From the NCBI GenBank assembly GCA_036346375.1, contig CM070512.1, positions 37,680,466 to 37,744,465 of the forward strand: DNA of 64,000 bases, given 5' to 3'. Source of the stretch: Guadua angustifolia. Taxonomy: Eukaryota > Streptophyta > Magnoliopsida > Poales > Poaceae. The notes beneath the pieces are model-generated. The model did not search any database, was not told where the DNA came from, and was given only the letters and a program-made list of their open reading frames with translations. Every line of letters starts with the position of its first letter. Within the stretch, counting starts at the first letter, position 1. Positions 9,664 to 19,647 of this stretch are shown in pieces. The position numbers were made by a program, and so were the translations under genes.

Positions 9664-11656
9664 GTGCTTATGTGTGATTGATGATATATGGGAAGAGCAG
9701 ACGTGGGATTATATCAAACTAGCTTTGCAAGATGGCAATTGTGGAAGCAAAATAATCTTGACCACCCGCAAGAAGGATGTTGCAGAACATGCTGGTGGTT
9801 ATGTTCATGAGCTAAAACCTCTTTCTAACAATTACTCTAAAGAGCTGCTCAACATGAGAATATTTGGCTCTAAAGATGGGTGTCTTCCTGATGATTTGAC
9901 CGAAGTCGGCAGAAAAATCTTAAAGAAATGTGGTGGTGTACCATTGGCCATTATTACTACAGCAAGCCTACTAGCTAATAAACCAATGCACCAACAGGAA
10001 TGGGAGAAGGTGAATAAGTCTATCGGTACAGGAATGGAAAAAAGCCTTGATGTGGACAAGATGAGTAAGATATTGAGTCTCAGCTACTATGATCTTCCCC
10101 CTCATTTGAAGACCTGCTTGTTGTATCTAAGCAAATATCCAGAAGATATGGAGATTAGCAGGGATACTTTGGTATCGTGTTGGATAGCAGAGGGTTTCAT
10201 TATCGACGACGGACAAGTTGCAGGGGCACGTTTGCAGGAGGTAGGAGAGTCTTACTTCAACGAACTCATTAACAGAAGCTTAATCCAGCCAAGGGAGGAA
10301 GACCCTTGTTATGAAGACGGGCATGTGTATTATTGCCGAGTGCATGACATGGTGCTTGAGCTCTTAAATCAGTTGTCAGCTGAAGAAGGCTTTGTTACCA
10401 CGTTATTTGCAGATGGTCAACAAGCTGCTGGTACATCTTCGGTGCAGAAGAAGATTCGCCGGCTATCCCTCCACAATAGCGGCAATACCTTTGCCTCGCC
10501 AGAAGCAAGAGAGCGGTTGTCCCAAGTGAGGTCTCTTACTGTCTTTGGCAGTGTTGATTTCATTCCACCCCTGTCATGCTTTCCAGTTCTTCGTGTGTTA
10601 CAGCTAGAAAACTTGCGTCTTAAAAATTATCTTAAGGATCTCGGCAACTTGGGACTCCTGAGGTTTCTTCGGCTACACGGTATCGAGGAAATCCCCGAGA
10701 GTATTGGGAATCTACAGTTTCTGCATACATTGAACGTTACAGGACATTACCGACAAGTGCAGTTGCCAAAGTCTTTTGTTAACCTAGGACAGCTGGTGCG
10801 GCTGATCGGTAGCAGAGTGAGGCTGCCACAAGGTGTGACTCTAGGGAATATGAAATCTCTGCAGGAGGTGGTAGGCATCTATGTCGTCACCGAGTATGAA
10901 ATGCAAGAGATTGGTACTCTGACTGGGCTTAGGGTCCTTCATATTGTGCTCGATGAAGATGCGGTGGACAATGGAAATTTCGGGGAAGCCTTTCTCAAGT
11001 GTCTGCAGAGGTGCGACAAATTACAAGACCTAAGATTATGTTTTCAAAACCAAGACATAAGATCACATTTACTGGACCCAGAAATAAAATCACATTTACT
11101 GGGCCAAGATTTCATGCAAGGGGTTCCTTCCGGTCTTCAAAGGTTCGTGAGCGAGTTCACATTTAATGCATTCCCAGGGTGGATTAATTCCTCGCTCTCA
11201 TCCGTCACCACCATATCCGTCGCGGTGGACACCTGTATTAGGCAGGAGTACCTTGACACACTTGCAGAGTTGCCGTCTCTACGCTTTCTGAGGTTAGAAG
11301 CTGGTAGTTACCGGCCGGAACGACAAGAAAGGATCATCATTCACAACGCTGCATATGCATTCCGTTGTCTACAACATCTTCATGTTCTCACACACTGTAT
11401 GGGGTTCACGTTTCAACAAAGGGCTATGCCAAAGCTTCAAAGGCTTCATTTTGATTTCAATGTGGTTTGGACCAAGTTTTTTTGCGGTGGATTTGATTTC
11501 GGCTTGGAGAACCTTCCTTCTCTCAGGCATGCTACATTTGGGGGGTCGCTAGGACGAGAAGCAGAGGCTGCTGTTCGGAAGGCACTTAATGATAACCCAA
11601 ACCATCCATCGTTCAAATTGACTCCGCGTCGGATTTGGCCAACAAGTGACTACTGA
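9664..11656 (+). pseudogene. CC-NBS-LRR resistance-type gene, 5'-truncated
   Basis: Intracellular immune receptor fragment. The open frame carries, in order, kinase-2 (CLCVIDDIWE), RNBS-B (GSKIILTTR), GLPL (CGGVPLAII), RNBS-D (LKTCLLYLSKYPEDMEI), the MHD-type motif as VHD (CRVHDMVLELL) and a leucine-rich repeat region of roughly 350 residues (for example LRFLRLHGIEEIPESIGNLQ) to a stop at 11656. The P-loop and the coiled-coil are absent. The frame begins right after an intron-acceptor sequence (ACTGACTGTAG at 9653-9663) and I find no P-loop exon upstream in the window. The exon itself is clean, without stops over 660 codons. I read it as the last exon of an NLR carried without its first exon, probably by the surrounding Helitron; the alternative is a gene split by insertion of the retrotransposon to the left. 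Confidence 0.88.
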
Positions 11657-12021
11657 ATCAACATTCAACTAACTGACCATATATGCTTTCTTGCTTGTTT
11701 TTTTTTTCTTGATTGCGTTTTCTTTCTATATTCGGGATGATCACCTGGCATAACGATATAAACTAATATAAAGATACTTGAAAGGTTCCTCCTCAACCGA
11801 TTGATTACCTCATCCATCATTCTTTTTCATCCTTTCTTTTATATTTTGAAAATAAGTAGTTTCAATTTCTTTCCTCTTGATCTCTCTCACCGGCCTAAAT
11901 GCAGTCTTGTCAAAAAGATCATCTGTTTGTTTTTTTTTAAAGACAAAAATTCTGGTCGGTCCTCTCATATATTTAAGGAGCCATGGGCTTGTTCGCAGCA
12001 AATTTTTTCCCAAGTCTTCTC
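11657..12021. other. NLR 3' flank, no gene seen
   Basis: AT-rich sequence following the NBS-LRR stop codon, with T-rich runs. It may hold the 3' UTR, but no polyadenylation signal stands out. Confidence 0.5.
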
Positions 12022-12024
12022 TTA

Positions 12025-12300
12025 AGCCATGTTTGGATCTCTGGACTAATTGTTAGCTGGGAGCTAATTTGGACTAAAAGCATATAACACGCTGGGAAAA
12101 GTCTGAAATACCCTTGCTATTATGAGGGCAGACATATTATGAGGGGCAGACATGACTTTTCTAAGAAATTAGCCCAACCTATTAGCCATGTATCCAAACA
12201 GCCCTAGGCTAATTTTAGATGGACTAATTATTAGTTGGCTAACAATTAGCTCTAGCCATTAGCTAGCTAACAATTAGCTTTAGTCCATCCAAACATGGCC
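12025..12300. mobile_element. Tourist-like MITE (PIF/Harbinger type)
   Basis: A 276 bp element with terminal inverted repeats: left AGCCATGTTTGGAT, right (reverse complement) GGCCATGTTTGGAT. Subterminal CTAATTGTTAGCT repeats also pair. TTA lies directly outside both ends (12022-12024 and 12301-12303), the TWA-type 3 bp target duplication of PIF/Harbinger MITEs. There is no coding content. Confidence 0.85.
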
Positions 12301-12468
12301 TTAGTGCTCTAGTGGTATTTCGTTCATGGTTTCATACTAAGGTTGGAGTTGTAGTAGATTAAAAACAACAGTCATTAATATGTAGTTAGTTTGATTAGTC
12401 AAACCCTGTGTAAGTGTTTCAGCTAGAAAGCTCTCAATTTATTTGTGTAGATGGCGAAATGGGGCACC

Positions 12469-13762
12469 ATGATTTCAAATACGCGAATTCAAACCAACTT
12501 CCGGAATATTTTTTAAAACTTTCTATTTTAGGGTATATACCCATCTATATATGACAATTCAAATGAAACACATACTGTCGGGGACTGAAGAACCTCTGCC
12601 CGGTCAACGGATCAGTCAACAAATCTCTAGCTCGAGCTCGAGCTGTGAGGCCTCTGACCGCATTGTTGACCACGCGGCTCCCGCTCGACCTCGAGCTAGG
12701 GGGGTAAGGAACCAGCTCTCGCCCGGGGGTCAAGCTCGGGGATCTAGGTCGAGCATTCACACCGACAGTTACCAAGGTCCTTAAATGATGGAGTCAAGCC
12801 AGACGTGGGCGACAATTCCGGGACAGTTATGATCCAACTTTTAGTGCGCATAAAGCCACTCTTCCGGGAATCTCTCCTGACCGTTTTTGGCAACGGTCGG
12901 GAGAGGCATAAAACCCCCCAGAGACGAACGCAAAGGGGCAGAAAAACAAAGAAAGAAGAATACACACTCAAGCTTCGCATTTCACGACACACACACTCAG
13001 ACTACAGGAGCTCGAGCTAGAGAGCATCCCTTGTACTCAAACATAGTGAATTTTTCTGCCTCTGGGCAAGACTGAAGTAGAGCTAATACCTGTTCTAGGG
13101 CTCAAACCAGTATAATTCTCGGTGTCTCCCTCTTTTTCTCTTTCCTCCAACCATTGGAGCAATGAATCCATTTCCTTGGTGAGTGAAGTCAGTTCGGGGT
13201 CCTGCATTCACATCAACCACACACTTCTGTGGTCAGGCGATCCCGATCGTCGACACATACCTTTAAAAATATACTAAAATTTAAAGATTTGAACGAATTT
13301 AGATCACAGGCTTTGCTAATTTATATATAAAATCAGCACATACCTACAATCAAACCAGCATAAAAAAGGAAACTCTAGTTTGAATTTCAGTTTAAACTTG
13401 TTTGAACTAGTTAGTAAACTGATTAAACTCAATATCTTAAAATTTTGAAAAAAATTCACATACAAATACATAGGGGAAATACCCATTTTGGAACATAGTG
13501 TCCCAAGTAATTGTAACAAGTTTAAACTACAATTCAAATTAGAGTTGTATTTTTTTATGGTAGCTTGATTGTAGGTATGTGATGAATATATATTTAAATC
13601 TGCAAAGTGCGATCTAAATTCGTTTAAAATCTTTGAATTTGAGTATATTTTTTTTAAAGGTATGTGCTTCATTTGAATTATTATGGATGGGTATATACCC
13701 TAAAACTAAAATTTTTAAAAAATATACCCAAATTTGGTTTGAATTTGTGCATTTAAAATCAT
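12469..13762. repeat. long-inverted-repeat foldback element, interrupted by a solo LTR
   Basis: The left end ATGATTTCAAATACGCGAAT and onward pairs with the right end ...GTGCATTTAAAATCAT. The arms can be followed for more than 200 bases: TTTTAGGGTATATACCCAT, CACATACCTTTAAAAA, GAACGAATTTAGATC, CACATACCTACAATCAA and GTTTAAACTTGTT occur in order on the left and as reverse complements on the right. Without the inserted LTR the element is about 610 bp. There are no ORFs of interest. The duplication at its outer ends is unclear. Confidence 0.75.
12576..13255 (+). mobile_element. solo LTR (gypsy type)
   Basis: A 680 bp segment starting TGTCGGGGACTGAAG and ending GATCGTCGACA, with 5 bp terminal inverted repeats TGTCG/CGACA. 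The flanking duplication CATAC is present at 12571-12575 and 13256-13260. CATAAAAC near 12907 is the probable TATA element, giving plus orientation. There is no internal domain, so this is the product of LTR-LTR recombination. It sits in the left arm of a foldback element. Confidence 0.92.
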
Positions 13763-14405
13763 CTAAACACCTTTATAATTCACCAGTTAAAATTTTTTTA
13801 CAGCCACACAGTCATCTACACAGTCTTTTGCCTCCACAGAGAGTACTTTTTCTGTATCCACCCTAATATGTGCACCCAAAAAAACCCCTTCCTCAAAATC
13901 AAGCGCTAAGATATTTTCTCAGACTACTTCATCAAATCTGATGGCCCAAAATATTTGATTCATCCACCTATCTATCCTCTAATCCATCCTCTAATCTAAT
14001 CGCTACGGCATTTGTTCCCCTCCCATGCAGACAAGTCAAAAACCCTAGCTATTCCTCCTCACACAGACAAATCAAAACCCTATTTGTCCTCGCCGCCGTC
14101 GCCGCCTGTGCCGCCAGACACCCCCGCCTCCTCCTCCCTCCCAAGACAATTGCTTGGCGCCCGTCTGTGCCGCCTGTCGCTCGGCTTCGGCGCCCGTCGC
14201 CAAAGCCCTCCTCGCCTCTGCGCGACCCCTCGTCGCCGCCTCGGACGATCTCGCCACCGCCGCTTCCACCTCCGCCACCAAGGTGACCAACGTGCTTTCG
14301 AGAATCGCTCGTTCAACGTGAGGTGCTGGTTTGTTCGTCGGTCTTTTTGATAAGCTGATTGCCTTGGATCCATTCGCTCGGTGCTCGCTTTTGTTTGATG
14401 CGTCG
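13763..14405 (+). other. GC-rich exon-like leader before the GHR fragment
   Basis: About 14080-14290 is GC-rich and reads in one frame as an Ala/Ser/Pro-rich plant leader (LAPVCAACRSASAPVAKALL), followed by a possible donor at AAGGTGAC. It resembles a first exon or transit-peptide region of an unidentified gene. The AT-rich part 13763-14010 shows nothing I can name. Confidence 0.35.
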
Positions 14406-15397
14406 ATGGCGCGATCGGCGCCGACGAGGTCACCGACTCGGTGCCTTCGACCGTCGCCGTCCACCTTCCGAGCTTCGTTTCAGGGACAGCTCCGCTTGGG
14501 TTCCCGCCGTCGGGAGGTACCATCTCACGTCTCCTACGCGTGCCCTAGGCGCCAGTGCATCGCCACGTGAAGCTCAAGGGCCTCGACAAAGCCATCGGCA
14601 TCACCGTAAGAAAACCACCTCTGACGATCGATTTCGCAGCTCCTACATATAGGAGCATCCATTGATCTCTGCGTGGAATTTCCTGGTTCTTTGTGTCGTG
14701 TATGTGAATCGTAGGCTGTGAAGCCGATCTTTGAGAGAACGAAGGAAACCGATGATCATCTGGGGTGGGTGTTCCCCAAATATGATCGTCAGGGAGCTCT
14801 ATGAGATTGCTAGCCCAAATTACGCCGGGAAACCAAGTGTTCTGTGAGTCTGAATCTGGGGAACAGCTACTTCTTCTTTCCTGTTGAACAATTGGGTTGA
14901 CCCCCCTTGTATTTTATTCCAGGTTCTGTGGGACAAGCAGCTGAAGACCGTGGTGAACAACGAGAGCTCCGAAATAATCCGAATGCTCAACACCGAGTTC
15001 AACGAGATCGCAGAAAATCCTGGATTGGATCTGTACCCGACTCATTTACAGGCCTCTATAGATGAGATCAATGACTTGGTATATGACGCGATAAACAACG
15101 GTGTGTACAAATGCGGCTTTGCCAAGAAACAGGTACCATATGATGAGGTAAATCGATTGCTAATGTGTGTCTCTATTCACGATTTCTTCGAAACAGGCTT
15201 GGTCAACTACTAGGATAGTTCCCATGTGGCCATATTGGACCAACCATTCTTTTGTTCCACATATGTAGGCTGCCACGAAATTATATGAGGCCCTCGACAA
15301 ATGTGAGAAAATTCTAAGCAAGCAACGTTATATATGCGGCAATCAACTGACAGAAGCAGATGTTCGCCTATTTGTAACTCTTATAAGATTTGATGAG
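14406..15397 (+). pseudogene. glutathionyl-hydroquinone reductase (ECM4/YqjG family), four exon fragments
   Basis: The enzyme is a glutathione transferase-fold protein that reduces glutathionyl-hydroquinones. Exons visible: 14406-14605 (start MARSAP; FRDSSAWVPAVGRYHL, then KLKGLDKAIGIT before GTAAGA), 14715-14843 (VKPIFERTKETDDHLGWVFP... ELYEIASPNYAGKPSV), 14933-15147 ([20 protein letters not shown]... YKCGFAKKQ) and 15269-15397 ([20 protein letters not shown]... [13 protein letters not shown]). Exon joints coincide with GT/AG sites. Exon 1 has frame slips around the YACPW region containing the catalytic Cys, and the C-terminal third of the protein is absent. It is a captured fragment inside the Helitron. 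The family call is strong because long conserved blocks read cleanly. Confidence 0.85.
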
Positions 15398-15765
15398 GTA
15401 TGGATTTCTGGCTGGGGAAAAAATGTGTAGCTTATCAGATTCCATAATTTGTTTTGTAGTCATGCTATTTTTGTACATGCGCTTACGCATATGTGAATTG
15501 CTGAGCTCAACTACCCATCAAGCAAATGAACAAACCTGTGTCAATTTTTGGTCACTACTGCAGTATTATTACTAGCATGGTATTGATAAATTTTGACCTT
15601 TATATCATCTATGATATATTTGTACCTCTTATATTTCATTCTATTAATGAATTGGTAAACCTATTGAAAAATTAAAGGAAGTCTGTCTCACTTCAGTATT
15701 GTGAGTTTTTTCGTATCATGTGTCATATAAGCATGCTTACTTATATCATTTGTTTGAGAACACAG

Positions 15766-16289
15766 AAGTTCTCACCAGATGGACGGTTCATTGCTACTGC
15801 TGATCAGGACTTTAAAATTCGAGTATGGAACTTCTTTACTTTGCAGTAATTCCCTTGGTGGAGCATAATTCTGAGTTATTTCTCTTACTGTGATGCAACT
15901 ATATTTGTAGGTTACATTATTCCTAAAGAATCCTATAAAAGGGGCTCATGAAATTCAGAACTAAATGTTGCAATGTATTAGTTAATGTATTTGATAATAG
16001 AAAGCTTGGGAATTCTTAAACGTGTGTGAAGGCAATGCATGTGCAGCTTTGTATCATGCATTGCCTTCACACACGTTTAAGAATGCCCAAGCTTTCTATT
16101 ATCTGGAGGCGGTGATTCTCTGGAGGCGGTGATTCAACTGTGTGTACATATTCATTTTGGAATACTGACATGTTGTTTCAACAAGCTTTTCCAAAGTTTC
16201 TCATGACGTTGTTTCATTTATGTTTTTAGGTTCGTCTATGGGACTACATAAATGGCCGCCTCCTTGATACATGTCAAGTCAGAGACAAG
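15766..16289 (+). pseudogene. WDR4/Trm82-like tRNA m7G methyltransferase subunit, WD40 exon fragments
   Basis: WDR4/Trm82 is the non-catalytic WD40 partner of the tRNA guanine-N7 methyltransferase. Fragments: 15766-15822 (KFSPDGRFIATADQDFKIR), 15911-15960 (VTLFLKNPIKGAHEIQN), 16105-16140 (SGGGDS, with a duplicated CTGGAGGCGGTGATT) and 16230-16289 (VRLWDYINGRLLDTCQVRDK before GTAACA). Splice sites AG and GT flank the pieces. A near-perfect hairpin (15993-16103) replaces the part that should encode the next WD segment. The gene's start and end are missing. The identity rests on the DKFS/ADQDFKIRVTLF and GGGDSTVRLWDY blocks; another WD40 protein is possible but less likely. Confidence 0.72.
15993..16103. 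repeat. 49 bp near-perfect inverted repeat (hairpin)
   Basis: The arm 15993-16041 (GATAATAGAAAGCTTGGG...) and 16055-16103 are reverse complements with one mismatch, separated by 13 bases. It would fold into a long stem in transcripts from either strand. It interrupts the WDR4-like fragment. Confidence 0.95.
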
Positions 16290-16426
16290 GTAACAACTGG
16301 AAGATATTTGTTTCAAACCTTTTAGTAAAAAAGCATTGCAAACTACTTGTTTGTGTCAGTTCGCAATTTTTTAAACTATTCTGTAGTTAACTGCATATCT
16401 TTATATTTAGCTGAATAGTTCTTTTG

Positions 16427-16465
16427 CTTATTTGAATTGTATTACTAAATATATCGCCGTAGTAT
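16427..16465 (+). repeat. truncated copy of the Helitron 3'-end sequence
   Basis: CTTATTTGAATTGTATTACT then AAATATATCGCCGTAG, as in the terminus at 19584-19647, but it diverges after GCCGTAG and lacks GCACG and CTAG. Confidence 0.8.
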
Positions 16466-17103
16466 TGCTGTTGCACCTGCATTTTTGGGATTCATGTTAA
16501 ATGAAGATGTGTTGTCCGTGAAGTGATTAATTTCCCAGATGTAATTCAGTTCTGGATTTTCGATGGATTCTGTTAGCGGGTTTTGTCGAGCCTGTCAAGA
16601 CATGTCGCAGGCATTCGATGCAAACTGTGTAGGTTGAAATTGAGTATTTGCATTTTTTCATATATGTATTATGATTAATGCTTTTTTTTAGTTGCTGCAG
16701 TATACTGGTTAGTTAAGCTAGCAAGCTAGCAGAACTTAGGTCGTGATTACTTGTATGAAGTTGTGCAATGAAGTAATGAACAATGATAGCATGTGTGATA
16801 TATTGTAAAATGACATGCATGCAGGATGGCTTTCCTTTGTTTATGAATCGAAAGTTTGATATGTGCTGTGCTGAAGTATAATTTAGTCCAAATGTCCAAC
16901 AGTTGAAGTTGGACTACTCCTGAAGCTCCCATTCATTACTTTACTTTTCTTTATTGTATTTGCAGACTAAAAATTGAATAGAATATCAGTCCATTTCCAG
17001 TAACCTTGGTTTCAAACTTTCAATCAAAGACTTATGATCTAGAATTAAACATAAGGTTTGTGAATCTGAATTTTGCTATTTGATCCACAGCATTATGATC
17101 CAG

Positions 17104-17333
17104 GTTTACTTGTGTTGATAGCAACCAGTTCCATGCCGTATGTTTGGACACGAGTCCACCCATCTTCTATATGAATGATACATTACACAGGTAGTTTTTT
17201 AGCATCGCTTTGTTTTGGGATTCTATCCCTGCTGAAATTCCAAAGTTAAGAATTGCTGTCTCAACTTGTCACAGGATAATTAGCCTTGTGGAAAAGTGGA
17301 ACCACTCGGAAGGAACCCCACAGGTATATTCTC
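17104..17333 (+). pseudogene. diphosphomevalonate decarboxylase (MVD) fragment, two exons
   Basis: MVD makes isopentenyl diphosphate in the mevalonate pathway. Exon 17104-17190 reads [20 protein letters not shown] then YMNDTLHR; exon 17275-17333 reads IISLVEKWNHSEGTPQ. Joined by GT-AG sites at 17191 and 17273-17274 they form one continuous stretch characteristic of the plant MVD substrate-binding region. The remaining exons are absent. It is on the plus strand like the neighbouring fragments, so I read it as Helitron-captured. Confidence 0.8.
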
Positions 17334-17816
17334 TTGTCAACTAGCATCTTTTTTTTTGTTAACTCTAGCCATGCTGCCTAGGAATCTAATATACAGTCAG
17401 TTCAGTTGTGCAACCCTACTGGTATTGCTCCAATAGAACACACCATCAAATAGGGTTGGTTACACTTTGCTGAATATGGCAGTACAAGCAGTTTTTTTAC
17501 TGCACTGACCAATACATGTATGACTTGAATCATTCGGTCAAGTAATTTAACTTCAAGAGTGAACCTTGGCAATATCTTTAAGATATTTCTCTGCATAGTA
17601 AAATATTGAGTAAGCTCATGTTTTGAACCCTTCACTTTTTCTGACGGTCCTCATGAAGATGTGCACTATTACTGTTGGTATTATACTTCTGAGCTTTAGA
17701 TTTTAAGATATCAAGTTAGCATCTAAAGTTGGAGACACCAAATGCAGTATTATACTTTGTCTTACCGTAGCACAATTAATGTTTTCTGATGATGGTCCAT
17801 AATAATGCATGTATAG

Positions 17817-17933
17817 GATGGGAAGCTGTTGAGGGCGAAGTTTCTCGTGGACCTACTGAACTACAATGAGAATGAATCGAAAGACAACATTCCTGAAGTT
17901 ATACGGGAAATCCTTAATCGTCTCAGAGATTAG
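17817..17933 (+). pseudogene. unidentified C-terminal exon fragment
   Basis: After an acceptor (GTATAG) a clean frame of 38 codons ends at a stop: DGKLLRAKFLVDLLNYNENE then SKDNIPEVIREILNRLRD. The composition and absence of stops look like a real last exon of a conserved gene, but I do not recognise it. It may belong to a gene different from the MVD fragment just upstream. Confidence 0.5.
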
Positions 17934-18079
17934 ATTATTTTTAATGATAAACAATTGCGATGTTACTTTATGCACTTGTTTATGTAATCAACGATATAAT
18001 AACTCTTTGTATCTTTCTTTTGTGCTTCTATCATAATCACATCTTACTACACTTTATTACCAAAACATATAACATCTTT

Positions 18080-18141
18080 TACTTATTTGAATTGTATTAC
18101 TAAATATCGCCGTAGCGTTAGCACGGGCATTATGCTCACTG
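18080..18141 (+). repeat. degenerate Helitron 3' terminus
   Basis: It carries the same sequence as the true end, including GCGTTAGCACGGGCATTAT, but the terminal CTAG is replaced by GCTCAC. It is probably a mutated 3' end that was read through. Confidence 0.8.
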
Positions 18142-18166
18142 AATGTTCCTTTGAATGTAATAACAG

Positions 18167-18468
18167 ATACCAGCTAAGATCACCGCTGCACTGGATCCTA
18201 TTAAAGACAATGAGGAGGCTGTCAGAGCATATGGAGTCCACCTTGGAACTGAGATGTGCAAGACTATTTTAGCTAGCGGGATCAAGACTTTGCATCTTTA
18301 CACACTAAACATGGATAAGTCCGCTTTAGCAATTTTGATGGTAATTTCCATGTCTTGATTTAATATTTTTTGTTCTGATGTGTTGCTAACAACTAAATTT
18401 TCTCCAGAATCTTGGATTAATTGAGAAGTCCAGATTTCAAGGTCACTACCTTGGAGGCCTCCTGAATT
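18167..18468 (+). pseudogene. methylenetetrahydrofolate reductase (MTHFR) fragment, two exons
   Basis: MTHFR reduces 5,10-methylene-THF to 5-methyl-THF. Exon 18167-18340 reads [20 protein letters not shown]... [20 protein letters not shown] and ends at a GT donor. Exon 18408-18468 reads NLGLIEKS and, after a one-base deletion, ISRSLPWRPP. These are the conserved blocks around the end of the catalytic barrel domain of plant MTHFR. All other exons are absent. It starts just after a degenerate Helitron 3' terminus at 18145. Confidence 0.85.
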
Positions 18469-19583
18469 TGTATGTTGTTGGCTGCAGACTGGTGATCCAA
18501 AGTGGAGTATATTTCTGCAACATCAGCATGTCAAGGTAGAGAGGGTTTCAAAGGAAGTCAGTAGAACCACTTCAGAAGGTGTGGAAAAAAACTATATTTG
18601 TTGGTAAAAAAACTATATTAGTATTGCCTACGCAATGTCTCAATGTAGTAAACTGTTAGCTTTAGTTAAGGGTTCTTGGGTTTGCTTCATTCCATTTGAA
18701 TACAAATGTTTGCTTGAGAGTCTTGTTCTCAGGATCTGATCTGTTTTTTTTTCAAGATTACTTTGTTGAACATTCATCAAATAAAGATCAGTGTTGATCT
18801 GATGGGTAATTTAAGAGATTGCCTCCCAGTTACATGAACTTCATAATTTGGTGATTTTGAGCTTGTGTATGGGCCAGTAATTTCATCAAATATGTTTCCA
18901 ATTATGGGGAATTGACACTTGTTGGTTTCATGAGGAGACAAGTCTGATGTCAAAGCGATCGACCTTCTGGCAACTCTGATGCTGAACTCCAGAAGCATTT
19001 TCTCTTTGTTTTTATTTGGGGTACCTTGTCAAAATGCAGAATAAGAGCTTGTTTTAGCATTTAAAGCCAGCCTGTTGTTTGTGCCAAACGATGTCATTCC
19101 CTTTTAAATCACAATAGGCTTTGGCAATTTTGTTGGTTCTTACTCGAGGCCATTCAGACGCGTCTTGAGATTATTCATTGCCCAGCGGTGAGTGTAATTG
19201 AAAGTGGGCTACAAATCAGCATGTAAAATCACCGAAGAAACCAGGAACACGGCGGTTACATCCTCACAATAAAAAGCTGTTCATACACATACCAACGCTA
19301 TACTGGTAATATTTAATAATTGGTTTATGGTAGCATCCTTTTTCATGTTTTATATATTACAGTTTTGGCAATGCACTATTGCATCGGATGCCAGTGCTTG
19401 TTTCTGGCCTGAGGCATGTATTGTGAATATTATGTATGTCTTTAGTAAGTTTTGATAAATCAAACTAGAGAATTGATGGCAACTCCTCGTGAATACAAAT
19501 ACTTCAATTTCATTAACAGAGTATTGGTGGCAACTCCATGGACATAGAGGGGGAGGAAGGAAACACTGGCGTTGGCAATACTT
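18469..19583. other. Helitron interior, no gene recognised
   Basis: Intron-like, T-rich sequence. Short open stretches (for example TGDPKWSIFLQHQHVK near 18490) do not match anything I know. Confidence 0.4.
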
Positions 19584-19647
19584 ATTTGTTTATTCGAATT
19601 GTATTACTAAATATATCGCCGTAGCGTTAGCACGGGCATTATACTAG
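19584..19647 (+). other. Helitron 3' terminus ending CTAG
   Basis: TTTATTCGAATTGTATTACT, then ATCGCCGTAGCGTTAGCACG and GGCATTATACTAG, followed by T, as required for insertion between A and T. It fits the GCACG...CTAG grass Helitron consensus. Confidence 0.8.

Larger units (their letters stand above)
9264..19647 (+). mobile_element. probable Helitron with multiple captured gene fragments
   Basis: The right end is GCGTTAGCACGGGCATTATACTAG followed by T (broken here as GCGTTAGCACGGG plus CATTATACTAG), matching the grass Helitron 3' pattern GCACG-KRYAH-NNNN-CTAG as I recall it. The proposed left end is TCTCTACTATTAAAG at 9264, which fits the grass 5' pattern TCTMTAYTA; however the preceding base is G rather than the expected A. 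A second TC site after A exists at 9309. Between them lie fragments of at least six different genes with intron remnants, all on the plus strand, the typical layout of grass gene-capturing Helitrons. No Rep/helicase is inside, so it is non-autonomous. The 3' end is confident; the 5' end is inference. Confidence 0.55.

Noticed and set aside
13316..13672. 118-codon minus-strand ORF
   Set aside because: It lies across the centre and arms of the foldback element and is made of AT-rich codons (Lys, Asn, Phe, Leu).
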